From assembly GCA_900239685.1 (NCBI GenBank), contig OENT01000050.1, forward strand, positions 1-64,000: a stretch of DNA of 64,000 bases, in the 5' to 3' direction. This DNA is from Rotaria macrura. Its lineage: Eukaryota; Rotifera; Eurotatoria; Philodinida; Philodinidae. The position numbers and the translations under genes were made by a program. Positions 47,250-61,740 of this stretch are shown one piece after another (positions within the stretch are counted from its first letter, which is position 1; each line of letters begins with the position of its first letter). The notes under the pieces were generated by a model, which was not told the DNA's origin, did not search any database, and was given only the letters and a program-made list of their open reading frames with translations.

Positions 47250-50200
47250 CAGGTTTACGTTCAGTATATCTTGTGTAAAATTGATCATTATATTTTATTA
47301 GCATGAATGAAAAACACTCGACTAATCATGGGAAATAAAACTGAAATTTTTTATAATGAAAAATACGAGAGAATGGGTATAATTAGAGTTTAGATAGTTT
47401 AAACTGCATCAATGGTTCAGACGATTGAATAATATCTTGTTTACTTGAATAATTGTTTGTATTTTAAGCTTGATTCGTTTTCTCAGTTAATATGCGTATT
47501 TAGAAAAAAAAGTGAATGATTAGATGAAGTCTAAAAGGCTTTATAGCATGAAGACCAATAGTTCCGATGCATATCCTGAACTTATGGTTTGGTTCCGGCG
47601 GCGGTGTTTTTTTAATAGAGAAGAAAGATTCTCATATCGATTCTTAACACGTAGGTATAAATCTAATCGCTGATGAAATAAAAGTATAGGAAATGAATGG
47701 TAGAATAAGTTTTTTCATTGAATTTTCCGAATCATATTTCATTTGTTTTTGTTTGCTTGTTGTCGCCGTTCTCAGAAAGCAATGTCTTAAAAAGAGAGCA
47801 GAAAAACTGAGGAAGGATAGAATTTTGAGACATATTGTTCCCATCTACAAAATTTTTCCTCATAGAGAATCATATGGATCTGGAAACTAAAAGGGATCGA
47901 ATGATACATATCAAAAGTAATTTAAGCTTTACATTTTATTCTTTGTGACAATTAAAGCACTCTTAATAACACTGTCTTTCTCTTTTTATCGAATCTCTAA
48001 TGTCATTTCGACAACTTGTATGAAAAGCTATATTCCATTATCTTTATTTAACAGAAAATCCTCAAGTCTAGTGATGTCCATACTTCTTTTTCTTGATTGT
48101 CTTGTTTTCGTTTATCTCGGATATTCTTCAAATTAAAATTATCCACAATAGAGTTGAGATCTATTCACAGTAAAACACTTAATGGATCCAATGAAAAAAT
48201 TATTGTAAGGCATATAGTTTTCATTTCTCAGTCAAGATATGTTTTGCCATCAAAACTCATCTTTGATATCCGCTATATTTGCTCTCATGAGCACAATTAT
48301 GATTCAGCATTATAATTCTAATGAAAGTGTATGTTGAAGTATCCTATAAAGAAACTTTTTACAGGAAAATTTTCATACTCCTACACATTTCAATAGTCTC
48401 TATCATTGCATCGACAGTTATATCCATTTTATTATGGAAAGTGCATACAGTTAACTGTTTGTTTGATAATAAATTAATATTTTCGGATCCAGATTATTTA
48501 GCTCTAGCATTAACGTATGTCATCTGAACGATCCCCTTTCGCTTTTAGGAAATATGTATATTCCGGTTCCATTCTTGATTATATTCTTTTAAAGTCATCA
48601 GATTTCATCTAAAAGACAATGATAGTTTGATGCATGAAAACTGCTTTTTCCTTATTTCCGCTTCTCATCAGGTGATATATTTTATTATTAGGGAAGAGAA
48701 CTACATCACAACATGTAGCATTAAAAGCAACTCTCAAATATACAAATAACCGTCGTTGTTAAATAATTAGAAGACTTTTACTTCAAAATACTCTAGGTTT
48801 ATAATTAGATGCTTCAAAGTAAATCCTCCTATTACTCTATACTGACTTTGCCACGTTCTACTCTTGTTTCTAATTGTTTTCGTGATATGAACCTATTTAT
48901 TACTATCATCCATCCTTTATTAAAAGCACTTTCTGCAAATCTTAAGACTTTATTTTTTTTTGACTAACTAACGCACTTAAGAGATGTAATTTCTTATGAT
49001 ACAATTCATGTATCCGAGTATCTTCATAGTTGTGGTGCGATTCAAATATATATATATATATATATGGGTGTGTATGTGTGAGCGAACGACATACATAAAC
49101 GGATCATGAATCGACTATCGATTATAAGCCAATAGCTGAATAAACAGGAAATGACATGTATCGTGTACCGAACGAAAACAAATTGTAGTGTCCGTTCTTT
49201 CCGATAATTTTTACTGTGTAAAGTATGTTTATTTGTGATGTTTTCTAAGCAGTTTCGATCACAATGTCAGATCTGCCTAGATCAGATGGAAACGACATCT
49301 TAGATCAATCATTTGCATGTAGATCATAGGTATATAAACATATCATATATTAGGAGAAACGGTTTTTTAATACAAATAAACAACACGATGCAATTGGAAA
49401 ATTTTGTAAGTTATTGCAAGAATATAAGAAAGAAAAAAAAAGACGACACTAGGGAAAATATCTGATACAGTAGAAAAATACATAGACGTACTATTAACAA
49501 CATATACATGTGTTGAAAGAAACAGAACGGATATGAATAAATAATGCCTACAAAATATGGCTTTTATGGGATTATCTTACATGCTTACTGTACAACGCAT
49601 ATGTGCATCCAGACGTAGAAAGCATCTTCTATTTTTTTAACATTCAAATTTCTTGCACCTTAGCAGTTCGGTTTTGAACATTTTTTTATTGTTAATATCA
49701 CTTCTAGTCGTATAATTGGTCTTATAGCAGAATTAATTTGATAACGGAAGAACAAAATACACAGGTCGATCATTTATTTGTCACAAATCTATTATTAATC
49801 AGTTAGGATAAATATAGTATTTTAACTGCACTTTTCATATTCAACTAAAACCATTTATCAGACACTGACATTTCAATATTATAGGTACCAGAAAAATTTT
49901 TATTTGCATTCTGTAAGCTTAAATGAACAGAGAAAAATATGGAGCATATTTGATTACTACTCTCAGTAATTTTTTTCTATCCCTAGCAAACTTCTTACAT
50001 TGATATAAATTTCTCTCCTTCAGATTTATGTGATTCTTTGTTTAACAACGACAACGAATCATAGTACAATATTTCATTTAATCGGCTTCAAATTTACTCA
50101 AAATTCTATGGTACATCATTCTAGATCTTATTTACTAGTGTCGTAAGATTTTTGTTTTTATTGTTCATTTTTTATTCATATTAAGTTTCTATACGTTCCG

Positions 50201-53200
50201 TGCATGTTCGTTATGTACAAGAACACAGAATACAGACGATTCTGAAATTAGTCAACCATAATATTTGATTTGTTACTACTGACGATTGATCCATTAATTG
50301 TCATATTCAAATATTGATATTTTGAAAGGACTTTGGAAATAACATACAGAAAAACTCCTAGCGCCTATTTCCGTTGACGTCAATGTCTAACATGATTACT
50401 TGTCGTACATTCATGTATATATTATTTTAGTATAGTTCATCATCGACACATGATTGCTTAATAAAAATAAGTTGTGCATGTGCCATGTTCGACTAATTAT
50501 TGTCTACTATCATTCGGAATTTTATGGTAAGAGAGGTAAATAATTTTTAAAAAAAGAAGTCTCTACCAATAACAAGTAATTGACATGTTTCTAAAAATAG
50601 TATTACGATTTCATGTTATGACAAGCACATGATATGATAACAGAAAACCGAAGTAATGCGTCGCATGTCATCTCCATGAATTTTTAATCGTCAATTTCTT
50701 CTTCTCCAAAAAAAGAAGGAAAGAAAATCTTGGCAGTTTTATCTACTCAAATAAGGTCTTATTGAAGAATAATGTTTTCTTTTTCTTTACAACAAAATCT
50801 GTATATTTTCTGTTTGAATAGAAAAATAATCTTTTTCTAACGATTTCCGGTAGCAATTGCATTCATAATAATCTCTCATTTTTTTCAATCGCATTGCAGA
50901 AAGAATTAGTCAATCAAATAAAGCTCAATCATTCTTTTGATTAAAACTAGAAGCAAGTCACTATTCTTCTTTAAAACATCTACTATTATTCATTATGTAA
51001 GCAAAAATTAAGCGAATAGTCAAAAAGACGAACCGTCGCCCTGAGACATTCACAGTGACCAACTTTGTGGTATTCTATTCACTAAGAATAATACGTCATT
51101 TTTAACTTGTCGATTATTTTGTTTCGTTAAACAAACAGAAAATAATTATATTGAAAAAAATGTAGCATTCTGTTGAATTTAAAAATTTCATAATCAACAC
51201 TCATTCGTTCAGTAGCATGGAGTTGACAGATGGCGATTCTACTATGGTTGCTCGGGAGTAATTAGAATTAAACTCGTTTTAGCCTACTCAATGAAATTTC
51301 CATTGTCTTTGTTGAAACTAATTCCATTAACGATATTTCAAAAGAAAACAGAACTAACAGTTGATGGCTAATATAGACAAGTAAGGATTATTTTTCTCTT
51401 AATCCGAAATAAAATATCAGTGATGGGCTTTTGACATTTCTGTTTTTTTCTCAAATAGCTTTCACATATAAGAGTAGATGCGCCATTAGTGCAGACCTTT
51501 TACATTACTACGGCAACAATTCGTTATTCAGTTAGAAAACATTAGTTCTTATTTTGTTTTGGACCTTGCATCGATACAACTTAAAGAGTTTATTGGTCTA
51601 AGGGTTCTGGGTGTTTTTTCCTGGAAAAAATTATAAGCAAAGGTAACATCAATAGAAACTTTTAAGAAATTCTGATGATTTCCTATATTATAAATGATTT
51701 CCTAAAAGAGGCAAATACTGAAGAGTTGTACTTTTACTTAACAAATCATGCATCAATTATTACTTCTTCTTGTAAAGATCTTTCGATTTATAATAACAAA
51801 CTATAATAATGAAAAAACACTTTTTCAAATGTCTCCAAAAACAATGCGTTCGATGATTCTTAGATCGATAGGTAGGGCTATGACAATGTGCTGTGAATAG
51901 AATATTGTGTAAGGAAAAAGAAAAGAAAATAGTCACTTCCTTCTCTTTCGTCATGCTAATCTACAAGGATAAGCCTCGGACTCAGTACTGAAAACTTGAA
52001 CGTACTTCAATTACTTGAAAACAGAAATAGTCAACAATGTGTCGTCATTTCTACTTGTAATCATTATTACTTTTAAGAATGTATAATTAGTCAGTATGAT
52101 TACAACATTGAATTAATTTCAACAGAAATATTCTTTTTTCTTAGTTTTCTATTGCATATTATGTTTTTTTGAAAACTGATCTATTTTTCAAAGAGAATAC
52201 TAATATGTTATTATGCGACTTCGGGGACAAGCATATGTGTAATATAGAGAGGATGATTATATGAATAATGATAACGTGCTTAGATTCATATCTGTTTGGA
52301 AATTTTTTCGAAAAGAAAATTAATACTGAATATGTGTATTGTGTGATAATCTCCCCGTCTCTCTATGTTCACACAATAAATTCGATAATCGTCTCAAAAG
52401 AAATCATTTATTGTGACAACAAATTGCCGTATTGTTTATATTATTCAATATTAGATTTTTAGATTCCAATTGAAGAAAAAAGATATGATTGACAGTAGTT
52501 TATTTCTTCAAAGTACCTAGAAAACAATAAAAAGTACGGCAGAGTATTTCGAGGACAAAATTACAAGTGAACAAACTTGATTTGTATATAATAGTTCTTA
52601 GCATGATATTTTCTTTGATAGTGCTAGACTAGAATATATATCATTATCCATAAGTGCACTCTTCGATTTGAAGTTAATTTCTTGAAATTTAATTGCACAG
52701 TAGCTAAAGGTTTGATATGGATACGATTCTGTGCGCAACCGCTCGGTAAACTTCCATTCCTAAAAATAATTAACTGACTGACAAAAAATTATATATCATC
52801 GATCAATAATAATTCACCAATGATCTTGATTAGTATAAACTTCTTTGAATTCTTATTCTTAACGTTAGTCACGCACATTTCACTATGATAAATTGAATAC
52901 TATATCAAATGTATCTTTGTCAGATAATTTATTTCCAGGTACTTTACTCGCATAGAAACTGTCAAGCGAGCGTTGAAAATAGTTTTGAAAGAAATAATTC
53001 TATAACTTAACTGTTCTTGAAAGTTTTCTACTCTGATCTGGTAGCATATTTAGTTACTGACTGGTGACTTTTGAATACTTCAAACAAGCAATATAGATAC
53101 GTATTTGACTTGCTGATAAATTATTGCCATTATTATTATTATTAAACTTATTGTTATACATTTGAATGACTAACGAAGCATTATCGCTTCCAGTAAACTA

Positions 53201-56200
53201 GTATGGCTATCAGTAAATTCGACAATTGTCAACATTGATGAGTTCAGATAGTACGCAAGCATCTGACAGAATATGAAGTATACTAATTGACGTTTGTTTG
53301 TTCTTTTCCTAAAAAATTTTAACAAGTGTATCGCTAAACGAAATTTATCATATTATATCATTCAGATAAATTTCACCATTGAACATAAGGGAAGCAAATG
53401 AATCGCATGTTTTATTATGAGGCACTCATATTAATTTCTTCTTTTGTGCTTAGGCGTATCAACAGCATGCAAGTGTTCGAGTTATTGCTGTCTTTTTGAA
53501 CTATGAAGTATTCTTATATTATTTTTCTTCTATTCTTTATTCATTATCATAACTAGATTAAGAAACAACACATTCTCTCATTTTGAGATCCATTAGAATT
53601 GATTCTCATCGAAAATTTTGCCTTGTACGTATTCAAATCATTTTGGCATAGATTATTCGTGTTAAACTTCTCCTTGTATGTATTACATTTTAATCACCTG
53701 AATAGTACTAAGTATATGTAATATTCATCCTATGAGTTTTCGTTACTTGTGTCAGACAGTAGCATTATAATACTCATTCATTTGTTTAAGAACAATGAGA
53801 ATTCTGTTCAAACGTTATTTATTTGAAAAATATTATGATGAGATTCATCAAAAGCCTAATAGAGTGACCTCATTCACCTTTATAGATTGAAGAGCAACTT
53901 TCATATAATATGACACTGTCATACAAAAAATTTAAAACATGGTATCTCTGAACATTAAGCAATCACCAAGAAAAACGAGAATATAAAAAGTTCTTATTTT
54001 GTGAGTTGCATTTTTTTTTCATCCAGAACCTTGCATTCATCATTTATGAACTTCAAAATAATATGCCCTGTACTCTGATGAATAGATTTCTTTTCTTTTT
54101 CCCCTTATAATCTTTGGATAAAAAAATGTTTCTTTTTTTTAATTGACTCTCATATAACTAAAGAGTCAGAATTATGATCTATAATCATAGCTAAATAATA
54201 ACTCAACGAAATATGTAGAAAATACACGATGAGAAGTATTGTTCTACGTAAATGAATAGCAACTAAAAGCCGAAAAACAAAACAATAGCAGAAGTCGGCA
54301 TTCCAAACTTTTTTCTTTATTATCGGAATATTGCTTCCGTTTCTGATATACAATAGCTCTTTACGTCTTTTCAAGGCTACATAAAAAAGAAAAATTAATG
54401 AAAGTAGAGTAAAAGAGAAAATTAATAAACGAAGAAAAAATACATTTAGAGAGAAGAGAAGAAAAAAAGAAAATGAGATTAACATTGTGTCTGTTACATG
54501 ATCAAGTACGTTTTAGAAAATAGACTTATCAATGAAGTTAGTTATCGATTCGAATCTACTTTGGTAATTTTATGCATTTGTTTTCTTGTTCTTTTATCAT
54601 TTATTAGATGATGACTGGCAATTGAACAGTTGGCTTTTTGACTTTCCTTGTTCTTGTTCTACGAAACACTTAGTATTTTCTAGGATTTTATGTACAGTAA
54701 GCATATGTCGAATGTGTTCGTTTAAGATTCATGCATCTTAAGAAATAAATTAAATCTCGGACTTCAGAAGTACTTGAGAAAGAAAAGTTACATATTTCTA
54801 TTTCCTTTACGCTATGCAATGGAATTCTTGTTAATTTATTCTCTTATTTCATTTGCTAAGTGACAGATTTTGTGTCAACATACAATGTCAACCTGATTTT
54901 AAATAATTCATGACTTATCTATCAACATGGTTCTGTAAATGATAACAATCAATAGAATAAATAATGTTCAATAGTTCTTTTTATTCATTAACATTGTAAA
55001 AATTCTACTTAAATCTCAATTGGAGTTCAGTTGAACTATTTGTTCGTTTAAAAAAAAATAACAAATATTATCTTTCCGACATCTTGCATTGTTTTTATGT
55101 TCAACGTTGAAATTTGCTTAGAGTTAGCTAAAATAATACTCGTCACAGTTTCATTCGTGTACTGAGTCTAAATAGAGAACCCATTAATAAAACTACTCTT
55201 TTCATAAACATACTCTTAGATCGAAATATATATATATATATACATAATAATGAACGGAGACAGATTTTCGAGTATAATTATTATAGATGTTATTTGATTT
55301 TGAACTCATAGGAAAGCAGTTATCAACATCATGAACATACTAACTATTACACAACCAGATAATATATTGTATGTCTAGCCTTCTCGACAAGTCTATTAGT
55401 TCTGCCATAAAAGATAAACGTAAATATGCTTGGTAGAAACTAAAAAATATATTAATCTTTTTTCAACAGTAAACTATTTTCTTTTTGTCTCTAGCTTTTA
55501 AGTTTTAATTAATGCTGAAAATGATACTCGTTTTACAATCAGCACATTGGATACTTCTTGCTGTTTAGCGCAACAAGTAAATTTAGTATAATAAGAACAA
55601 AAAAGAAATGAAGATATTGAATTACTTTTTGACTTATATAATACAAGTAATTATTCATTAATTCTTTCAAAGTACGAGATTTTTAATATAGCTGAGATGT
55701 TTCATTTTTATAAACTCTCGTAAGAGATTTAATGTTAGCTTTTGAACATTTACTTAAAAAAGTAACTGAACATCAACGAACTAGAATCTAGTGGAAAGTT
55801 TCAACTAGATGCACTTCTAGTTTTGTGATATTTTTACGAACACTATAAGACTACTCAAGAATTGTATGATAAAATATACTTAGATAAATAAAGCTGTTGA
55901 ATAGAAAGGTATTATATAAATAATGATCTAACGACTGTGAACAAAAAGGAAGGAGAAAAAAAAACACAAGATTATGGTCTAATATTTTTAAAATGTATCA
56001 AGAACTTTATATAGCTAAGTTGATATATTAGATCTACTTAGTTTATTCGTGCCTTAGGTAGAAACTAATGTGATTCTTCTCTTAGAATTAGAGATCATAA
56101 GTTTTGGTTATTATTAATAAACTTCTTTGCTTCGAAATTTCACTCTCTAGTTAATGAGTAGATTATCTTTTTCCATTACTGGAAAAAAGATAATCAATCA

Positions 56201-57609
56201 TCATGTATACATCATCAACAAAAATACCCTTCTATAAATACTAGAAGAAAAAGAAACTATTTATATCTATTGTAGGTCAAGAAGATTAATTAGATGACGA
56301 AAAACGACGGTTGTGTACAAATCTAATAAGAACATAAGAGAACAATATTTTCTCTTCGCTTAAGTGTAGAACTTCGTTGTATCTAGTAGTGTTTATGGAA
56401 TCTAATTTTCATTAGATTTCTCAGAGTGAGTTGAACTAGTTTTAATGATTGGTTATAAAAATTTGATGAATAGTAAGAAGAAATGATATAAGTATATATA
56501 CATATACATATATATTTTTTTTATGCACTAGAAAATTTCTGTTTTGCAACATAAGAAAAGAGCAGCTAAGGTCATTTCTAACACATGAGATTAAAGAGGA
56601 AGAATAAGTAAAAAAAGAAGATAGAATCAGTTTTCAACAATATAATGAATTTATTATATTTGCTTTATCTGCCATCGCTTTTCATGAGTTATCTTGTTTC
56701 ATTATTGCTTCAAGAGGTGTATAAGAAGTTTAACTCAATGAGTTTATGTGAGAATTCCTTAATGATATAAAATTTTGATAATAGGTCATTGAGAAATGAT
56801 TTTTCTACGAATGAAATTCTTTACTTGCTTAATGGTTATATTTGTTGCATGTCATAGAGAGAAATATTTTCTAAAAATGAAATTGTACATGGCATAATTA
56901 GACTTGAAATCTACATTAGTTGATTAGTGAGATAATTTGAAGAAAAATATTTATTGATAAGTTTCTTTCAATTTTCTATTACCGTCACTAAGAGTGAAAA
57001 AAAATGGAAGTCCCCTCTTATCTTATCGTATTAGTCAAAACTTCATCTATTTAAAAATACAGAATAGCATAAGTCAAGCAATTTGTCAACATTGTACTTT
57101 CAACTACTAATACTGATGTCACTGTACGCACATAAAATGTAATAATACGACTGTAGAAGTATGGTAGAAGTAAGTTTTTTTGTCTTTATTAAAATGGTAA
57201 TGACAGCAAAAACAAAATCATATCTGGTTTTAATCATTCATATGTGCGTCACGTCCTGGTGATTATCATTTAGAGACATTTTTTTTCTTCATTCCTTTAT
57301 ACCAATTAAGAAAAACGTGCCCACCAAATGTACTATTGTCTTTGTATTTTCCTTTCTGTTCTTGTCATATTCCAAGTGAATAGACAGACGATAGAAGAGA
57401 AAATTAATTTCTTTTTCTTTTTTTATTAACAAAATATCGACGAATTTCTCTTGTGCTTCTTTTCTCATTGAAAATCATTTATGATTTATCATTGTTCTTA
57501 CGAGATTTTTCATATTCATATTTTTGTTTTGCAATAGTATTTCTCAATAAAAAAAACAACATAACAAAAAAAAACAATATAGTTTGTTTTGTTTTCCTTG
57601 TAGACAACA
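47250..57609. other. Gene-free interval of about 10 kb upstream of the second GPCR
   Basis: No supported gene. Open frames are short; the longest (54150-54485 minus) comes from purine-rich low-complexity DNA. TA microsatellites occur at about 49048-49065 and 55227-55241, with an interrupted tract at 56492-56514. A small GC pocket (CCGGCGGCGGTG) lies at 47596-47607. A TTCCTTGTAG acceptor-like site ends at 57603, seven bases before the GPCR start, suggesting a 5'-UTR intron or trans-splice site. Confidence 0.5.
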
Positions 57610-58875
57610 ATGAATACAACATCGAAAATATCCATAACTATGGAAAACGATGAATTATTTAATAAACACATGCGTTCAATTAACTTTATTTTGTCATGTA
57701 CGGGTCTTGTGTTCAATTTATTTTTAGTAATTATATTTCTTTTAATTGGTCGTCGTCAATGTGCAACATATTTTCTGTTAATTTTAATGGCAATATGTGA
57801 TTTACTATATTGTACAATTTATGTCAGTATCATGTTAACAGTTGATCAATACATTAATATCATAAATCATCAAATATTATGTCCATTATCATTCTTTCTC
57901 ACGCCATTTACATTTACTGGGTCGATATTATTACTTTTTATTTGTCTTTTACATTTAATAACAAATTATGTTCGCAAATACGATACTGTGTTAGGTCAAT
58001 TAGGTGGCCGTTTATCAGTGGTATTCGTTTTGGCATTCATTATTATTCGTAGTGTACTTGGCTCTACATCTATCGAACTAGTCGTTCCAGATCCAGATAT
58101 GCCTCATGTAAGATTCTGTACTGTTGACATGAATACTCCAACTATTGTTGCAACAATACAAAAAATAAATCATATCTTTGCCGAAGTAACCGATATACTT
58201 ATTTATATTGGTTGGATCATTATTTTACTTATCTATCTATTTGGTTTACTTCGTTGTCAAAAGGTCAATGCCAATGATCAAACAGATCCACCATCATCAA
58301 TAGATAAACCGCTTTCATACTCATCATTATTAATTAGTACCACTGCTAGTAATGTTAATATTATTAATAATAATATCATTAATAGTGGACAAAATGTTGT
58401 AACCATAAATAGAGAATCTATCGATATGTTGAATCTAACAAATCAAACAACACTAACAACAACAGTGAATAATGAGAAAAGACATTATGATATATCATTA
58501 ATTATTATATCCACTAGTTTATTATCTATTATACTCTATTTTCCCATTATGTTAAGTAAATACTTGACGATGTATCGTGTCTATCATGATGTTGCATTGT
58601 TAACAGAGCAGCATTCATATTTTTTACAATTATTTCAGCATACAGCACATTTACTTTGTCTATCATTGAGATTTCTGCCATATTTTATATTCGATAAACG
58701 TATAAATTTATTTATGAGCCGTATGATAGGAATGAAATGTATGACAATTGAAAAAGGACGAACTTTATCAAGAAGACAAAAATATAAATTAAGGCGTAAA
58801 TATATTTGCAATTGTCAATGTTACCGACGACAACAAATATTAGAATTTGATAATGTTAATAACAATGGAACTTAG
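57610..58875 (+). CDS. Intronless rhodopsin-like GPCR, probable neuropeptide-type, 421 aa
   Basis: One exon encodes 421 aa. The N-terminus is short with an N-glycosylation sequon (NTTS). Seven helices are visible: SINFILSCTGLVFNLFLVII; TYFLLILMAICDLLYCTIYV; TFTGSILLLFICLLHLITNY; LSVVFVLAFIIIRSVLGS; ILIYIGWIIILLIYLFGLL; YDISLIIISTSLLSIILYFP; and YFLQLFQHTAHLLCLSLRFL. Cys in ILCPLS (before helix 3) and in RFCTVD (loop 2) can form the conserved disulfide. The DRY site is replaced by a LITNYVRKY-like end, and the NPxxY motif is absent. That divergence is usual in the large lineage-specific FMRFamide-like receptor expansions of rotifers and other small invertebrates, so the ligand is unknown. Loop 3 is about 80 aa, Ser/Asn/Thr-rich. 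The tail carries Lys/Arg and Cys clusters (CNCQCYRRQQ), possible palmitoylation sites. AATAAA follows at about 58898. Confidence 0.87.
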   Translation: MNTTSKISITMENDELFNKHMRSINFILSCTGLVFNLFLVIIFLLIGRRQCATYFLLILMAICDLLYCTIYVSIMLTVDQYINIINHQILCPLSFFLTPFTFTGSILLLFICLLHLITNYVRKYDTVLGQLGGRLSVVFVLAFIIIRSVLGSTSIELVVPDPDMPHVRFCTVDMNTPTIVATIQKINHIFAEVTDILIYIGWIIILLIYLFGLLRCQKVNANDQTDPPSSIDKPLSYSSLLISTTASNVNIINNNIINSGQNVVTINRESIDMLNLTNQTTLTTTVNNEKRHYDISLIIISTSLLSIILYFPIMLSKYLTMYRVYHDVALLTEQHSYFLQLFQHTAHLLCLSLRFLPYFIFDKRINLFMSRMIGMKCMTIEKGRTLSRRQKYKLRRKYICNCQCYRRQQILEFDNVNNNGT

Positions 58876-61740
58876 ACATCAATTAAGACAGAAGAAAAAT
58901 AAAAACGTTTTTGAATGTCTAACTTATATTTTTAACATTTACTTGTGCTAAAAGCAAAAATAAAAATAAAAATGTCAAATAGTACAACAATGTTTGTGTT
59001 CTTATTTGATCAAACTAATAAGGAATTAATATTCAACAGAAATAAGAGCTACTTGATCGATCTTATTGTCATATAGACTATGAATATTTATTTTCATATA
59101 ATAAAGTTTTATTTCCTTATTGAAGAAAAAAACAACCTGGATGGTATATCGTGATTTCTATTGCTCGTTTAGATAATACAGAAATATGCATCATTTGGTT
59201 TTCATGTCTTTTAAATACATGATAAGCAAATTAGAGTTTATCATATTTTCTTGTAATACGATGTATTAATCTCTTTAAATGAAAAATATTCTTTTTCATG
59301 ATTTCAGCGAGCTTTTATTCCTTGCAGATCTTGATATAATTACAGTGATGAGTGCATTCAAAATGTACTTTGAATTTTGATAAAACTAATTATTCTACTA
59401 TGCCATTACTTTGATGACAAAGGGCAGTTGAAAGAAAAAAGTCTTTTTAAACAGCTATAATTATATGCGAGCGTAACTTATGAAAAATGCATTATATGAT
59501 GTTTTGCAAGTTCTTTTCTGTAATTCTTGAATTTTTGATCAACATTAACGAATTTAATGTCACAATTAATATCGACTATACAAATGACGAGTCAATTGTA
59601 CGTATTTACAGAATAACAAAGAGCATGGCAACTCTTTGAATTGAAACACAAGAGCTCAGTCTTACTACACTGTGTAGCTGAATTCTTACTAATTTTCGTG
59701 TATGTCTAGATACATGTAAGTTATAGTGATCGCGTATTTACGATTGTTTTCTTCTATTGTCACAGCAAATAAAATAATCATACATTGGTGAAAAAGAATT
59801 ATTCGATGCAATGATATTAAAAGATGAGTAACTTAAGAATAATGAAAGATAGTTGGCCGACGACATACTCGAATAATGAGCAGAAATGTTTTTCATTGCA
59901 GTAAAATCTTGAATCTAACGAAAACATCCTACTAGTAATTTACTTGGCCATTAAAAAGTCAGTAGACAGAAAGTGAGCACTTATTAGAACATATAGAGTA
60001 GACAGTGCTATAAAACACGAACCATATGTTGCAGTTACCCTGTATTATTACTTTTATACAAAAGAAACTAAATAGAACATGATATTGTATCAAAAATATC
60101 AAATAATAAATATTCACCGGTCTGTATTTCAAGATAACATATTCGTATTTAGGATTGAACATTGTTCGTAAAACATCTGTTCCCTTTTTTTTTGTTTCAA
60201 TATGTCACGCATATTTAATTAAAATCTTGTGACATGTGTAATAATGAACAAATGACTTGCCCAGAACCATGTCTCTTAGATATGGAGGGAAAAAACACAA
60301 ACTTAATAATAACTTTTTAAGTGGAAAAAAAATAAAACGTTAGTCTATCCATGTTCCATTATTTTCTTTTTTCTACCAATGAAATCAGCTTTTCTTCTGG
60401 CATAAGCAATACTGAAAAGTAAATGAGTACTATGTTAAAAAGACTAATATTGGTATAAGTCACACTCAAAACATAGCTAACAATGAGAAATGTCATAAAA
60501 AAAACTTGTAAAATGAATGTTGGAGAAAAGCTAACAATAATTTCATGAAGTTTGGGTCTTAGCTTTCATGAAGCAGTAAACTATGAACTCCTATAGAAAA
60601 TCGATTTTATTTTACGATATTCATAATAAGGAAAATCAAAGGGTGACTTGAACTAGCATATGATTGAATCCATCGTCCAATAGTCGATGGATTTAAATGT
60701 AAAACAAAGTTCCTTCGCGTTAGTATGAAATGATTCATCATAGATCACAGAGAAATAGAATCAAATACACATAGCTATCGGTGAGTATAAGATCATGGTG
60801 CATAAATTATCAAAGTATGCTGGTACCTAGAAATTACTGATTAAGATGAGTAGTTCTATTTTCTTGAGCATCAACCTTGATGAATTCCTTTCATTAGTAG
60901 ATAAAAACACATACTAGCGAAAGTACTCACATCACCACTAGAATTCAGGGACGGAGAAATGTATAGGCTGTGTGAGACTTGAGCTTCTCTTAATTTAGAC
61001 CCCTATCAATTAAGTCTCAGACAAATTTTGAATTTAAGATTTGATTTCTTGCAACTACAACTTTGTATGTGATGCCAAACTTATTTTAGTTTGGAAATTG
61101 TAACCTGTAACAGGTTTATTTCTATGTTGAAATGAAGAAATTAAAAAACCTTAGACAGCAATAAACTTACTAAGTATGCCGTCAAGGTAGAAAGTGATAT
61201 CCTCTGTCTACTGGACGTTAAGTGATATGAAATTAAATGAATTGTAGAATTATAGAATGGGCAGACAACTAATCTATTTATTTAAAACGTGCTAAGTACG
61301 TTTTTCGGATGTAGTCATTTTCCTCATTTTGATGAGTGAAATGCACTCGTAGTAATTACTTGAGACTGGCACGAAACATTGCATAAATGCGGACTGGAAA
61401 ATATTACTTTTCTAATTTATCGAAATATATAATTATCTTAGTTTTGAAGCATTTGAAATAATGATCCAACTGATATATTAGAAGCTTAATATACTATTTT
61501 CCACAATCAAACTGTGAGAACATGCGAAGTAGTGGCCTATGAAGTCACGTTGTTTAATTCCATTTCGAACGTGGAAAACATGCTAAAATTCTGGTCGGTA
61601 CTCCATTTTAAAGGTTTTTCTCATCTTCAGTTCCAGTTTGGAAGTTTTTCGATGACACCGACCCTCAAATATTTAAGATTGTTTCTTATAAATTAACGAC
61701 AGTGTACGTGTGCTGTAATATTCAACGATGCAAATGCTAA
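58876..61740. other. Intergenic, nothing recognised
   Basis: AT-rich 3' flank of the GPCR. A sequence resembling a hAT-type transposon end (CAGGGACGGAGA) occurs at about 60954 but has no matching partner. No gene is supported. Confidence 0.45.

Noticed and set aside
54150..54485. 111-codon minus-strand frame with hydrophobic product
   Set aside because: It starts with an ATG but lies in purine-rich low-complexity DNA, which gives Phe/Leu/Ser-rich translation by composition. No family signal and no neighbouring exons.
60950..60970. CAGGGACGGAGA, resembling a hAT-type transposon terminus
   Set aside because: No inverted partner or 8-bp target duplication was found nearby, so a short chance match is more likely.
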